From Ornithinimicrobium cavernae (GTDB taxonomy: Bacteria; Actinomycetota; Actinomycetes; Actinomycetales; Dermatophilaceae): a stretch of DNA of 64,000 nt. The stretch spans positions 1 to 64,000 of the forward strand of contig NZ_QDDJ01000019.1 of assembly GCF_003121625.1 (NCBI RefSeq). The letters are read 5' to 3'. Positions within the stretch are counted from its first letter, which is position 1. Each line of letters begins with the position of its first letter. Below are positions 43,728 through 52,372 of this stretch, in pieces. The notes under the pieces were generated by a model, which made no database searches, was not told where the DNA came from, and worked only from the letters and a program-made list of their open reading frames with translations. Position numbers and translations under genes: made by a program.

Positions 43728-46502
43728 ATGGACGAACTCGTCATCCGGCTGCTCGGTGGGGTGCTGGCCCAACGACAGACGGTGCCGCTGCCTCTGGGCG
43801 GACGCCGCGTCCGTGCCCTCCTGGCGGTGCTCGCCCTGTCTGCCGGGCGCACTCTCCCGGTCGACGTTCTCGCGGCACGGGTGTGGGACGAGGACGAGCG
43901 TCCGGCCCGCCCCCGGCCTGCCCTCCAGACGCTGGTCGCGCGGCTGCGCCAGGTCCTCGGCGCGGGGGCCGTGGTCACCGAACCGACGGGCTACCGGCTC
44001 CACGTGCCCCGCGAACAGGTGGACGTCCTGGCGCTGGTGGACGCCTTCGACCGGGCCGCCGCCGCGACCTCCCCGGCGCAGGAACGGCGGTTGCTGACCG
44101 AGGCCCTGGACCGGTGGGACGCCGCCCCCTTCGGGGAGGAGCTCTCCGAGTGGCTGAGTCGGCACGAGACACCGCGTCTGGTGGGGGCCCAGCTGCGGGC
44201 CCTCGAGCGCCGGGTCGACCTGGACCTGGAGGCAGGTCAGCACGACCGGTGTGCGGTCGAGCTGCGCTCGCTCATCCATGAGCATCCCCTGCGGGAGACG
44301 CTGTGGGTCCGGTTGCTGCGCGTGCTGTGGGCGGACGGTCACCCGGCGGACGCGCTGGAGGCCTACGAGCAGGTCCGCCTCAGGCTGGCGAACGAGCTCG
44401 GCGTGGACCCGTCGCCGGCGCTGCAGGAGCTCCATCAGCTCCTGCTGAAGGGGGACCTGCCGGGGCATGCGGCAGACCGCACGCCGGTCCGCACGGTCCC
44501 TCGGCAGCTCCCGTCGGACGTGCCGGGGTTCACCGGCCGCGCACCGGAGCTGGAGCAGCTGGACGCGCTGCTGCTCGGGGCTGATCCGGACTCCCGACTG
44601 GTGACGGTGCACGGTCCGGGTGGCAGCGGCAAGACCAGCCTGGCGCTGCACTGGGCAAACCGGTCCGCGGACCGCTTCCCGGACGGGCAGCTCTTCCTCA
44701 ATCTCCGAGGCTTCGGCCGGGGGCCGACCGTACCCGTTCCGCTGGCTCTGGAGCTGCTGCTGCGGGGGGTGGGCGTGCACGGCAGTGACATCCCGGAGAG
44801 CGTGGAGGAGCGGGGAGCGCGACTGCGCAGCGAGCTGGCCGATCGCCGGATGCTGATTGTGCTGGACAACGCGGAGAGCGCCGAGCAGGTCCGCCCGATG
44901 CTCCCGGGCGGACCGAGCGCGGTGATCGTCACGAGCCGCAACCAGTTGCGGGGCCTCACGGCCATCGAGGGTGCCGTTCCCCTGACCGTCGGGTCGATGA
45001 GTCCACCGGAAGCGGTCGCGCTCGTGCGTCGGCGGCTCCGGGGCCCCAGCCCTCCGGACGAACGGATCGCGGAGGTCGCGGAGCTCTGCGGCAACCTGCC
45101 GATCGCGCTGGTGGTCGCGGGCGAGCGGGTGGCACGCGAGGGCGAGGGCGCGGTCAGTGCCCTGATCGAGCGACTCCGGGACGACCGGGCCAGGCTCGGC
45201 CTGCTGAGCCGCGGTCCGGACCCCCTCACCGACGTCCGCGGCGTCTTTGCCACGACCTACGACTCCCTGGAACCGGACGGGGCGGCGATGTTCCGCCTGC
45301 TGGCCCTGCACCCGCTGGCGCCGATCAGCACGGGCGCCGCGGCGGCCCTCTGGGGCGTCGGACCCGGCGAGGCGGAGCAGGCTCTGGATGGACTGGTGGA
45401 GCTCCACCTGCTGCGGCTCCTCCGGCCCGGCTGGTTCGACCTGCACGACCTGGCCCGCGACTACGCGGCCGAGGCCCTGCGGGTGGAGCACGACGGCACG
45501 GAGGAGGCCGCGGCCCGCCGCCGTCTGCACAGCTGGTACCGGCACTCCTCCGAAGCGGCGTGCCTGGCGCTGGGCCGGTACCCGGCGCTCATCGAGGTCG
45601 GGCCACTGGAGCGGGACATCACCCCCGAGACCTTCACGGGCGCACGACGCGCGCAGGCGTGGTTCGCCGGACACCGGCGCTCGCTGACGCAGACGATCCA
45701 CCGTGCAGTCGAGGAGGGAGACCACGCGCTGGTGTGCCAGCTGGTGCCCCGGGTGAGCTATTACCTGTCCCTGCTCGAGGTGCGCCCCGAGGAGCTGGCG
45801 CTCGACACCATCGCACTCGACAGCGCGCAGCTCCTCGGCACGGACGAAGCGATTGCCGGGGCCGCGAACAACCTCGGCATCGCCTATGGCCGACAACGGC
45901 GCACGGCGGAGGCGAGGGAGTGCTTCGAGCTGAGCATCCGGCACGCCGAGTCAGCCGACCACTGGTTGAGTGCCTCCCGCGCCCGCAGCAACATCGCGCT
46001 GCTGTATGACCAGGCTGGCCGCCACGATGAGGCCGTCGAGGAGTTCACTCGTCTGCTCCGTGCGATGGCCGAGCGAGGGGCCGACCGCAGGGAGATGCTG
46101 GCGACCCTCAGCAACCTGGCCAACGCGCACCTGCACGGTGGACGCCCGCACGACGCGCTCGCGAGGGCCCAGGAGTGCCGACGCCTCGCCCGGCAGCTGG
46201 GGGTGACCGCATCGGAGGCACTGGCCATGGACGGTGTCGGCAGTGCCCTGCTCGCGCTGGACGACCCGGACGGAGCGTGCCGTGCGTTCGCGGAGGCGGT
46301 CGAGCTGTACCGCGCGGTCGGAAACGTGGCCGGTGAGACGCGGGCGCTCTACGAGCTCGGCGGGGCCGAGCGCGCCGCCGGTCGGGAGGACCATGGGCGC
46401 TGGGCACTCACCCGCTGCCTCCGACTCATCGAGGAGGTGGAGAGCGCTGGCGGGTCGGTCTCGGAACGTGGCGCGGTGGAGCAGCTCCTCGCGCAGCGCT
46501 AG
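43728..46502 (+). CDS. AfsR/SARP-like transcriptional activator (DNA-binding + BTAD + NB-ARC + TPR)
   Basis: A 924-aa signal-transducing regulator. Residues 1-95 form an OmpR-type DNA-binding domain (VRALLAVLALSAGRTLPVDVLAARVW...GYRLHV). Residues about 100-245 are the bacterial transcriptional activation domain (HEHPLRETLWVRLLRVLWADGHPADALEAYEQVRLRLANELGVDPSPALQ). An NB-ARC ATPase follows with P-loop VHGPGGSGKTSLAL near residue 300, MLIVLDNAES (Walker B) and CGNLPIALVVAGE (GLPL-like). TPR repeats occupy about 700-910 (AANNLGIAYGRQRRTAEARECFELSIRHAE). Such proteins control secondary metabolism or development, but no biosynthetic cluster is here. ATG 43728 is preferred over 43683 because the domain begins at once. 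Confidence 0.92.
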   Translation: MDELVIRLLGGVLAQRQTVPLPLGGRRVRALLAVLALSAGRTLPVDVLAARVWDEDERPARPRPALQTLVARLRQVLGAGAVVTEPTGYRLHVPREQVDVLALVDAFDRAAAATSPAQERRLLTEALDRWDAAPFGEELSEWLSRHETPRLVGAQLRALERRVDLDLEAGQHDRCAVELRSLIHEHPLRETLWVRLLRVLWADGHPADALEAYEQVRLRLANELGVDPSPALQELHQLLLKGDLPGHAADRTPVRTVPRQLPSDVPGFTGRAPELEQLDALLLGADPDSRLVTVHGPGGSGKTSLALHWANRSADRFPDGQLFLNLRGFGRGPTVPVPLALELLLRGVGVHGSDIPESVEERGARLRSELADRRMLIVLDNAESAEQVRPMLPGGPSAVIVTSRNQLRGLTAIEGAVPLTVGSMSPPEAVALVRRRLRGPSPPDERIAEVAELCGNLPIALVVAGERVAREGEGAVSALIERLRDDRARLGLLSRGPDPLTDVRGVFATTYDSLEPDGAAMFRLLALHPLAPISTGAAAALWGVGPGEAEQALDGLVELHLLRLLRPGWFDLHDLARDYAAEALRVEHDGTEEAAARRRLHSWYRHSSEAACLALGRYPALIEVGPLERDITPETFTGARRAQAWFAGHRRSLTQTIHRAVEEGDHALVCQLVPRVSYYLSLLEVRPEELALDTIALDSAQLLGTDEAIAGAANNLGIAYGRQRRTAEARECFELSIRHAESADHWLSASRARSNIALLYDQAGRHDEAVEEFTRLLRAMAERGADRREMLATLSNLANAHLHGGRPHDALARAQECRRLARQLGVTASEALAMDGVGSALLALDDPDGACRAFAEAVELYRAVGNVAGETRALYELGGAERAAGREDHGRWALTRCLRLIEEVESAGGSVSERGAVEQLLAQR

Positions 46503-46536
46503 TCGGTCCGGCACACGTAGGTGCGCCGTGCCGGGC

Positions 46537-47175
46537 TCAGAGCCAGCCGCGCTCCTGCGCGGTGCGCGCGGCCTCGACGCGGGTGGCGGTCCCCGTCTTC
46601 CCGATCGCCGAGGACAGGTAGTTGCGGACGGTGCCCTGGGACAGGTGGACCCGCGCGGCGATGGACGAGACGGTGCCGCCGGCGATCGCCTCCCGCAGGA
46701 CCTGCCGCTCCCGGTCGGTCAACGGGTTCGGACCGCCCAGCAGCGACTCGGTGGCGAGGGCCGGGTCGACGACGCGCAGGCCGGCGTGGACCCGGCGGAC
46801 GGCCTCGGCCAGCTCCCGGGCCGGGGTGTCCTTGACCACGAAGCCGCTCGCGCCGGCGTCCAGCGCGCGCCGCAGGTAGCCCGGCCGACCGAACGTCGTG
46901 ACGATCAGCACCCGCACCCCGGGCACCTGCTCGCGAAGCTGGGCGGTCGCCTCGATGCCGTCGGCACCAGGCATCTCGATGTCGAGCAGGCACACGTCCG
47001 GCCCAGAGCTCCGGGCGACATCGACCACCTCGTCGCCGCGGCCGACCTCGGCCACGACCGTGAGGTCCGGCTCCAGGTTGAGAAGGGCCGCGAGGGCGCC
47101 GCGGACCAGTGCCTGGTCGTCGGCGAGGAGCACCCTGATCGGGTGTGCGGAGGTGGGGATACGGCTGTCGGTCAC
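46537..47175 (-). CDS. NarL/LuxR-family response regulator
   Basis: A 212-aa response regulator from GTG 47175. The receiver domain has the acidic pair LLADDQ, phospho-acceptor Asp65 (VCLLDIEMPG), the Thr of VLIVTTFG and the Lys of GFVVKDTP. The C-terminal LuxR helix-turn-helix is LTDRERQVLREAIAGGTVSSIAARVHLSQGTVRNYLSSAIGKTG. Its start overlaps the histidine kinase stop by 4 bp, so the two form one operon. The output is probably a neighbouring transporter or envelope gene, not identifiable here. Confidence 0.95.
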   Translation of the reverse strand: MTDSRIPTSAHPIRVLLADDQALVRGALAALLNLEPDLTVVAEVGRGDEVVDVARSSGPDVCLLDIEMPGADGIEATAQLREQVPGVRVLIVTTFGRPGYLRRALDAGASGFVVKDTPARELAEAVRRVHAGLRVVDPALATESLLGGPNPLTDRERQVLREAIAGGTVSSIAARVHLSQGTVRNYLSSAIGKTGTATRVEAARTAQERGWL

Positions 47176-48269
47176 AGGGATACCTCCAGGACGGTGCCAC
47201 CGGAGGGTCCCGGCGTGAGGGTGAGGGTCCCGTCGGCGGCAGCGACCCGTTCCCGGATCCCACGCAGCCCGTTGCCCTCCTTGCGGCCGGTGGTCCCGCG
47301 CCCGTTGTCGATGACGCGCAGGCGACCAGACTCCAGCTCGACCGTGCACAGGGTGGCGCCGCTGTGCCGGACGACGTTGGTGACCGCCTCACGGAGCGCC
47401 CAGGCCAGCAGCACGCGGTGGCGCGGGTCGACCGCCCCCAGGTTGTCGGGCAGCTCCGCCCTGATCCCCGCGCCGGACAGGGCTGCCTCCGCCGCGGCGA
47501 CCTCGTCGGCGAGGCTGGCCACGCGCAGCCCGGCGACGGTGGCCCGGATCTCGGCGAGGGCGGCGCGGCTCAGGGACTGGATCTGGTCCAGCTCGTCCCG
47601 CGCCCGGTCCGGGTCGGACTCGATCAACCGCTGGGCGAGCTCTGCCTTGACCGTGACGACGGTCAGGCTGTGTCCGAGCACGTCGTGCACGTCGCGGGCG
47701 ACCCGGTCCCGCTCCGCAGCAAGCGCCAGCTCGGCCGCCGCAGCACGGGCCAGGCCTCCGCGCTGCTCCAGCACCCGGACCAGACCGGTGGAGATCGCGA
47801 CGAGGGCCACGATGAGCGTGAAGAACCAGTTCTCGCCGAACGAGCCGTCCAGGAGCGGTGCGGCGACGCACAGGAGGATCCCCAGGGTGGCGACGGCAAG
47901 GGCCCACGCGAGCGGCAGACAGAACATCGAGAGGGCGATGATGTAGGGCACGTGCGACAGGACGCCGACGCCCAGCAGCGGGACGAGGGCCAGGGCGAGC
48001 ACGGTCATCACGGCCAGGTGGCCGATGCCGGTGCGCATCACCTGCTGCCACGTGTCGCTGTTGCCGACCCGCAGGAAGCCCCGGATGTAGACCGCCCCGA
48101 AGGCGACGATCCCGCCGATCCCGGCCACGCGCCATACCGGGTGCAGGTCAGAGGTCGCCAGGGCGACGACGGGGAACACGAGGAAGACCAGCCAGATCGC
48201 GCCCATGAGCCAGCCGAACCGGTCCCACGGGTCCACTGTCGAGGTGGCCGTGCCGGGGCTGGGGGTCAT
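47172..48269 (-). CDS. DesK-like sensor histidine kinase
   Basis: A 365-aa membrane kinase, partner of the response regulator. Five or six hydrophobic segments occupy about residues 20-170 with no large extracellular domain, so it probably senses membrane state or a small ligand. The HisKA_3 box ERDRVARDVHDVLGHSLTVV carries phospho-acceptor His195. The ATP-binding domain has REAVTNVVRHSGAT (N box), VIDNGRG (G1) and GNGLRGIRERV (G2). The open frame extends to GTG 48305; ATG 48269 is chosen because the extra residues are unconserved. DesK/DesR and LiaS-type systems of this class answer to membrane fluidity or cell-wall stress. Confidence 0.92.
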   Translation of the reverse strand: MTPSPGTATSTVDPWDRFGWLMGAIWLVFLVFPVVALATSDLHPVWRVAGIGGIVAFGAVYIRGFLRVGNSDTWQQVMRTGIGHLAVMTVLALALVPLLGVGVLSHVPYIIALSMFCLPLAWALAVATLGILLCVAAPLLDGSFGENWFFTLIVALVAISTGLVRVLEQRGGLARAAAAELALAAERDRVARDVHDVLGHSLTVVTVKAELAQRLIESDPDRARDELDQIQSLSRAALAEIRATVAGLRVASLADEVAAAEAALSGAGIRAELPDNLGAVDPRHRVLLAWALREAVTNVVRHSGATLCTVELESGRLRVIDNGRGTTGRKEGNGLRGIRERVAAADGTLTLTPGPSGGTVLEVSL

Positions 48270-48451
48270 GGACCGAGCCTGCCCCATCGGCACTGGGGAC
48301 GTCACGTCCGGGCGTCATCCGCGGCGAGTGACACCCGTCACGAGCTGGACCGCCTGTGCGCTGGCGGGCACCCGAGCCGAGCGCGAGCAGGCCCAACCGC
48401 ACGGCGCGGTCTGGGTGACGTCTCCAGGGCCTCTGTAGTCACATCAGCACC

Positions 48452-48479
48452 ACCTGTCACACAGAGAGGGGTGACAGGT
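48452..48479 (+). promoter_or_regulatory. Perfect 9-bp dyad upstream of the peptidoglycan-binding protein gene
   Basis: ACCTGTCAC (48452-48460) and GTGACAGGT (48471-48479) are exact inverted repeats separated by ten bases, about 120 bp before ATG 48598. Arms two helical turns apart suit a dimeric regulator; the same sequence in RNA would form a leader hairpin. The remaining leader (48480-48597) has no open frame. I could not match it to the c-di-AMP (ydaO) riboswitch consensus that often precedes cell-wall hydrolase genes. Confidence 0.5.
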
Positions 48480-48597
48480 AAAGATTTGGCGACCGGAGCC
48501 CCAGAGATTCGACGCCTGCGGTAGTCAAGCACCGTCTCCGGAGCATAGAGTCGCTGGCAGTTGTCTGAAGTCACCGTGAGAGGGAGCAGGATCAGTC

Positions 48598-50382
48598 ATG
48601 ACCGTAGGGGGCACTCCGGGGCGTGACGGGGCGCGGCACGCCGCGGGCCGGCACCGGGAGTTTCGGCGTGGGGCGATCGCGGTGCTGGAGGCGGCACTCG
48701 CGATCTCGATGACCCAGTTCCCGGTGTGGGCCGAGGGGGAGCCCGGGGGCTCCGAGGCACCGGCCGACCCAGGCGCACCTCCTGAGCAGGGGGCCCCGCC
48801 CGAGGAGGGCACCGCTCCGGAGGACCCGGGCACCCCGCCGGGGCAGGGCAGCACCCCGCCAGCGGACGGCGGCGGCCTGCGCTACGGCGGCCGCTCGCTG
48901 GGGCCGGCGCCCCTGGAGACGCTGCCGGCCGACCCGGCATACCCGGTCCCGGAGCCCCCGACCAACGAGTTCCTGCCCAAGGGTGTCGAGCTGCCCGAGG
49001 AGGTAGATGAAGCGGGCGTCTTCCAGTCCAACGTCATCTGCGACCCCGTGGCCAAGCCCGGAGTCATCGCCGTCGCCAACCTGCTCGGTGAGCACTACGA
49101 CCGCCCCGCGCACTCGCTCTCCCGCTCCTGCATCGACCAGCGCTCGGAGCACTACGACGGCAGGGCGGTCGACTGGACGCTCAACGCCAACGACCCGCAC
49201 GACCGTCGCATCGGTGATGCTGCCGTCACCTGGCTGACCGACAACGACGGTGAGGTGGCCCGGCGACTGGGCATCCAGTCGATCATCTGGAACCACCGTG
49301 CCTGGCACGCCAGCGACACGACCTGGCGCGCCTATGTCGGGCAGAGCGCGCACACCGACCACGTGCACATCTCCCTCAACTGGGACGGTGCCTTCATGCG
49401 CACCTCCTGGTGGACCGGCGTCGCGGTGACCGCCGAGAATGCCGACCAGGGCCCCTGCGCGGTGATCGGTGGCGCCTATGCCGCCCTGCCCCAGGCGCCG
49501 CGGACGGAGGCCTGCGCCCCGGCCGAGTTCTGGCCCGAGGACACCGGCTACGCCACCGTGCGACCGGGCGGCCAGGGTGAGGGCGTCGGCCTCGTCCAGC
49601 CACTGCTCGACGTGGAGCAGACGGGTGTCCTCGACGACGCGACCCGTGAGGCCCTGCTGGTCTGGCAGGGTGAGCAGGGCGTGCCACAGACCGGCGTGCT
49701 GGACCAGCTGACGTATGCCGCGGCGCTGGGTCAGGAGCTCCCCGAGCTCCCCGAGGGGGCACTGGCCGTCGACCGGTCCGAGGCCCTGACCACCGAGTTC
49801 ACGCCGGTGAGGCGTCAGGTCCTCACCGAGGGTGACACCGGTGAGGCGGTCAAGGTGCTGCAGGACGCCCTCGGGGTGGACGGCGACGGCATCTTCGGCC
49901 CGCTGACCGCTGCGGCCCTGACCGAGTTCGCCGAGGAGCAGCCGCTGCTGCCGGATGACCTCACCGCGACGGACACCCTGGTGTGGCACCTGCTCGAGCA
50001 GGAGGCCTACCCCCACCTGGCCCTGCGCACGACCGAGCTGGAGATCGAGGACACCGGCCACGCGGTCGAGGTGCTGCAGGAGCTGCTGGGCGTCGAGGGC
50101 GACGGGATCTTCGGACCGATCACCCAGCAGGCCGTGCTGGACGCGCAGGCTGCTGCTGAGCTGGAGCAGACCGGGGTCGTCGACGCGGCGACCTGGAAGG
50201 CGATCGATGAGGCCGCCACCGCCCGCGCGGAGGCCGAGGCCGAGGCGGCCAGGGCTGCAGAGGCGAAGGCCAAGGCGGACGCGGAGGCTGAGGCCGCGAG
50301 GGTGAAGGCGGCGCTGTCGCCTGGTGCGGGTGCCCCCGACGGGGCGGTCGACGACAGGCTCTCCGCGAGCCCCGTGCGCTGA
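48598..50382 (+). CDS. Secreted protein with D-Ala-D-Ala peptidase-like (ARB_07466-type) domain and peptidoglycan-binding repeats
   Basis: Exported 594-aa protein. The hydrophobic segment near residues 24-40 (FRRGAIAVLEAALAISM) is a weak signal or anchor. Pro/Gly/Glu-rich spacer sequence covers about 46-110. Residues about 135-270 hold SEHYDGRAVDWTLN, RRLGIQSIIWNHRAWHAS and AHTDHVHISLNWDGAF, matching the ARB_07466-like domain with HxH metal-ligand spacing (DHVHIS). Two or three PG_binding_1 repeats follow (GVDGDGIFGPLTAAALTEFAEE; GVEGDGIFGPITQQAVLDAQ). An Ala/Glu/Lys coiled tail ends the protein. It probably acts on or organises cell wall; catalysis is inferred. GAGAGGGAGCAGGA precedes the ATG. 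Confidence 0.85.
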   Translation: MTVGGTPGRDGARHAAGRHREFRRGAIAVLEAALAISMTQFPVWAEGEPGGSEAPADPGAPPEQGAPPEEGTAPEDPGTPPGQGSTPPADGGGLRYGGRSLGPAPLETLPADPAYPVPEPPTNEFLPKGVELPEEVDEAGVFQSNVICDPVAKPGVIAVANLLGEHYDRPAHSLSRSCIDQRSEHYDGRAVDWTLNANDPHDRRIGDAAVTWLTDNDGEVARRLGIQSIIWNHRAWHASDTTWRAYVGQSAHTDHVHISLNWDGAFMRTSWWTGVAVTAENADQGPCAVIGGAYAALPQAPRTEACAPAEFWPEDTGYATVRPGGQGEGVGLVQPLLDVEQTGVLDDATREALLVWQGEQGVPQTGVLDQLTYAAALGQELPELPEGALAVDRSEALTTEFTPVRRQVLTEGDTGEAVKVLQDALGVDGDGIFGPLTAAALTEFAEEQPLLPDDLTATDTLVWHLLEQEAYPHLALRTTELEIEDTGHAVEVLQELLGVEGDGIFGPITQQAVLDAQAAAELEQTGVVDAATWKAIDEAATARAEAEAEAARAAEAKAKADAEAEAARVKAALSPGAGAPDGAVDDRLSASPVR

Positions 50383-50387
50383 GGCCG

Positions 50388-51185
50388 GTGGCACCCCGCG
50401 CGCTGGTCCGGGAACCGAGCCCGCGGCTGGCCGAGGGGCTGGTCACCCACGTCGAGCGCAGTGACACCGTCGATCCCGTTCGTGCGGTCCGGCAGTGGGA
50501 GGCCTACCGCGCCGCGCTGGCGGAGGCGGGCTTTGCCGTCACGGAGGTCAGCCCGGCCCCCGAGCACCCCGACAGCGTCTTCGTCGAGGACGCCCTGCTG
50601 GTCGTCCAGGACCTCGCGGTGGTCACCGCGCCGGGGGCGAGGGAGCGCCGCGACGAGGTCAACGGCACCCGGGTCGCAGCGCGCATGCTCGGTCTGGAGA
50701 CCGTCGAGCTGGTGCACGGCCACCGCGGGGAGCACGACGAGCCGGTCAGGCTGGACGGCGGTGACGTCCTCAAGATCGGCACCACCTGCTACGTCGGGGT
50801 CGGTGGCCGGACCACCCGGGCCGGTGCCGACGCGCTGGGCCGGCTGCTCGCCGACCTCGGCTGGGTCGTGGTGCCGGTGCCGGTCCGGCAGACCCTGCAC
50901 CTGAAGAGCCAGGTCACCGCCCTGCCGGACGGCACCGTCGTGGGCTACCCACCGCGGGTGGACGAGGTGGCCCGGTGGTCGCCGTTCCTCCCGGTGCCCG
51001 AGCCCGAGGGCGCGCACGTAGTGGTGCTGGACGAGCAGACCGTGCTGATGTCCGACGCGGCACCCCGCTCGGCCGAGCTGTTCGCGGAGCGTGGCCTGTC
51101 CGTGGTCGCCCTCGACGTGAGTGAGTTCGTGAAGCTGGAGGGCTGTGTGACCTGCCTGTCCGTGCGGCTCCACCCCTACGACTGA
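50388..51185 (+). CDS. Dimethylargininase (DDAH-type guanidino-modifying enzyme)
   Basis: A 265-aa member of the guanidino-group modifying superfamily that hydrolyses N-omega-methylarginine to citrulline plus methylamine, or arginine-like substrates. HPDSVFVEDALLV, VRLDGGDVLKIG, the catalytic His in QTLHLKSQVTAL and the catalytic Cys256 in EGCVTCLSVRL match DDAH in order. GTG 50388 begins 5 bp after the preceding stop, so it may be co-transcribed with the peptidoglycan-binding gene although the functions seem unrelated. Length is typical (about 255-285). Confidence 0.92.
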   Translation: MAPRALVREPSPRLAEGLVTHVERSDTVDPVRAVRQWEAYRAALAEAGFAVTEVSPAPEHPDSVFVEDALLVVQDLAVVTAPGARERRDEVNGTRVAARMLGLETVELVHGHRGEHDEPVRLDGGDVLKIGTTCYVGVGGRTTRAGADALGRLLADLGWVVVPVPVRQTLHLKSQVTALPDGTVVGYPPRVDEVARWSPFLPVPEPEGAHVVVLDEQTVLMSDAAPRSAELFAERGLSVVALDVSEFVKLEGCVTCLSVRLHPYD

Positions 51186-51512
51186 CCGGGCGAGGTTCGG
51201 AAGAGGGGTCTACGGCGCCGTGCTACGGACGGACTTATCGCTTCTGAGCGTGGGAACGTCCGAGGGATCTTCTCGGAACGGCGTCCTTCCGCACGTGACG
51301 GATCGCCTGATATTCACCAACACGTGACCGGGTGCAGCCCTGGCATAGCCCTCAGTGAGGAGGGCGAGGGCCACTTCGGTTTGGCCGCGGGGATGACGGT
51401 GATGGTCGGGTCGTGGTCCAAGAGAGTCTCTGCCTAGGTCCGCGGCCTTGCGGCCGCAACTCTCGGTGTGGGAGGGCTCGATGAGTCGGCGGCTCTTGTG
51501 AGCCGTGTTCCC
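51186..51512. other. Non-coding gap at the left edge of the catabolic island
   Basis: No conserved coding frame or RNA gene was found between the DDAH stop and the GntR promoter. A hairpin GCGGCC-TTGC-GGCCGC lies at 51442-51457; flanking GAGAGT (51422-51427) and ACTCTC (51459-51464) can extend it. It may be a terminator for the upstream genes or a relic of an insertion junction. The base composition becomes more A/T-rich rightward from here. Confidence 0.5.
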
Positions 51513-51574
51513 TTGACGTCAGCTGAGAGGCATGTTAAGAATACACTCACTGTATCCAGTCAACGAATACAGTG
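51513..51574 (+). promoter_or_regulatory. Promoter and GntR operator of the second TRAP catabolic operon
   Basis: TTGACG (51513-51518) and TTAAGA/TAAGAA (51535-51541) form a -35/-10 pair with 16-17 bp spacing. Directly downstream are two linked dyads. ATACA-N5-TGTAT lies at 51541-51555, and a wider inverted repeat has CACTGTAT at 51548-51555 and ATACAGTG at 51567-51574. Operators over the start point suit repression by the GntR-family protein encoded just downstream (51613). Confidence 0.72.
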
Positions 51575-51612
51575 GGTCGACACACATCGAGCAAGTGGAC
51601 AAGGTGGTCCAG

Positions 51613-52350
51613 ATGACGCAGCGAACCGGTAGCGGTGGCTCAGCCCGGCAGGCGGCCGTGACGACTCTGCGTGAGTGGATCTTGGAGGGCAGGCTCCTTC
51701 CGGGTGCCCGTCTGGTCCAGGAACAGTTGGCCGCAGGCCTTGGACTGTCTCGGATTCCCGTGCGCGAGGCCCTGAGGACGCTCGAGGCCGAGGGGCTCGT
51801 GGTGCACCAGGAGTCGGGGGGATTCTTCGTCGCTCGCATCGACGTCCAGACGCTGGAAAACATCCAGCGGGTCCGGGAGCTGCTCGAGGCCGAAGCCGTG
51901 CGGCAGGCGGGAGCGGCAGGACGCCTTGGCCCCGAACTTGCCGAGGCGACGCGCCTGATCCAAGAGCAACTTACGGCAGATCCTTTGACCGACATCAGCA
52001 GGGTCGCCGGCCTAACTCGCAGCCTGCACTTCACACTCCTGGGCGCCTGCGAGAACCCGATCATCCTACGAATCCTCGGAAACCTGTGGGACTCGACCGA
52101 CGCCTGGCGGACGATCTACTACGGATTCATCTTTGCGGTTGACGCAAAACATAGGGAGATCGTCTTCGCCGATCATGAAAAGCTCATCGAGCTGATCCGC
52201 GCCGCCGAGACCGAAAAGATCATCCGACTCCTTGACAACATGCGTTCGCGCGGGATCTCTGCGGTCGAGAAGGCGGTCGCCGCCCATCAGGCACGACCTC
52301 AGTGGCAAGCACAACAAGTAGTCCGCGCGCTGCAGGATCAGAATGACTAA
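51613..52350 (+). CDS. GntR-family (FCR/FadR-type) transcriptional regulator
   Basis: A 245-aa regulator. The winged HTH has AAVTTLREWILEGRLLPGARLVQEQLAAGLGLSRIPVREALRTLEAEGLVVH, and the FCD effector domain follows with RVRELLEAEAVRQAG and a helical bundle containing His (SLHFTLLGACENP; ADHEKLIELIRAAE) likely to bind a metal and carboxylate ligand. AAGG lies 8 bases before ATG 51613; the frame runs up to 51532 through the operator, so longer starts are rejected. It is first in the operon, and FCD repressors commonly control TRAP-borne uptake of sugar acids. Confidence 0.93.
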   Translation: MTQRTGSGGSARQAAVTTLREWILEGRLLPGARLVQEQLAAGLGLSRIPVREALRTLEAEGLVVHQESGGFFVARIDVQTLENIQRVRELLEAEAVRQAGAAGRLGPELAEATRLIQEQLTADPLTDISRVAGLTRSLHFTLLGACENPIILRILGNLWDSTDAWRTIYYGFIFAVDAKHREIVFADHEKLIELIRAAETEKIIRLLDNMRSRGISAVEKAVAAHQARPQWQAQQVVRALQDQND

Positions 52351-52372
52351 CCCTCCACGGAAGGCGGAACCC

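Noticed and set aside
42942-45944. 1000-aa minus-strand frame
   Set aside because: Its C-terminal 210 residues are the LysE exporter; the remainder is antisense to the AfsR-like gene and has shadow composition.
48421-48597. ydaO (c-di-AMP) riboswitch before the peptidoglycan-binding protein
   Set aside because: Position and target type fit, but I could not match the conserved core segments by eye; only a simple dyad is supported. A covariance-model search would decide.
51186-51530. tRNA or integration site at the island's left edge
   Set aside because: No cloverleaf, T-loop GGTTCGANTCC or matching direct repeat near 59930 was seen.
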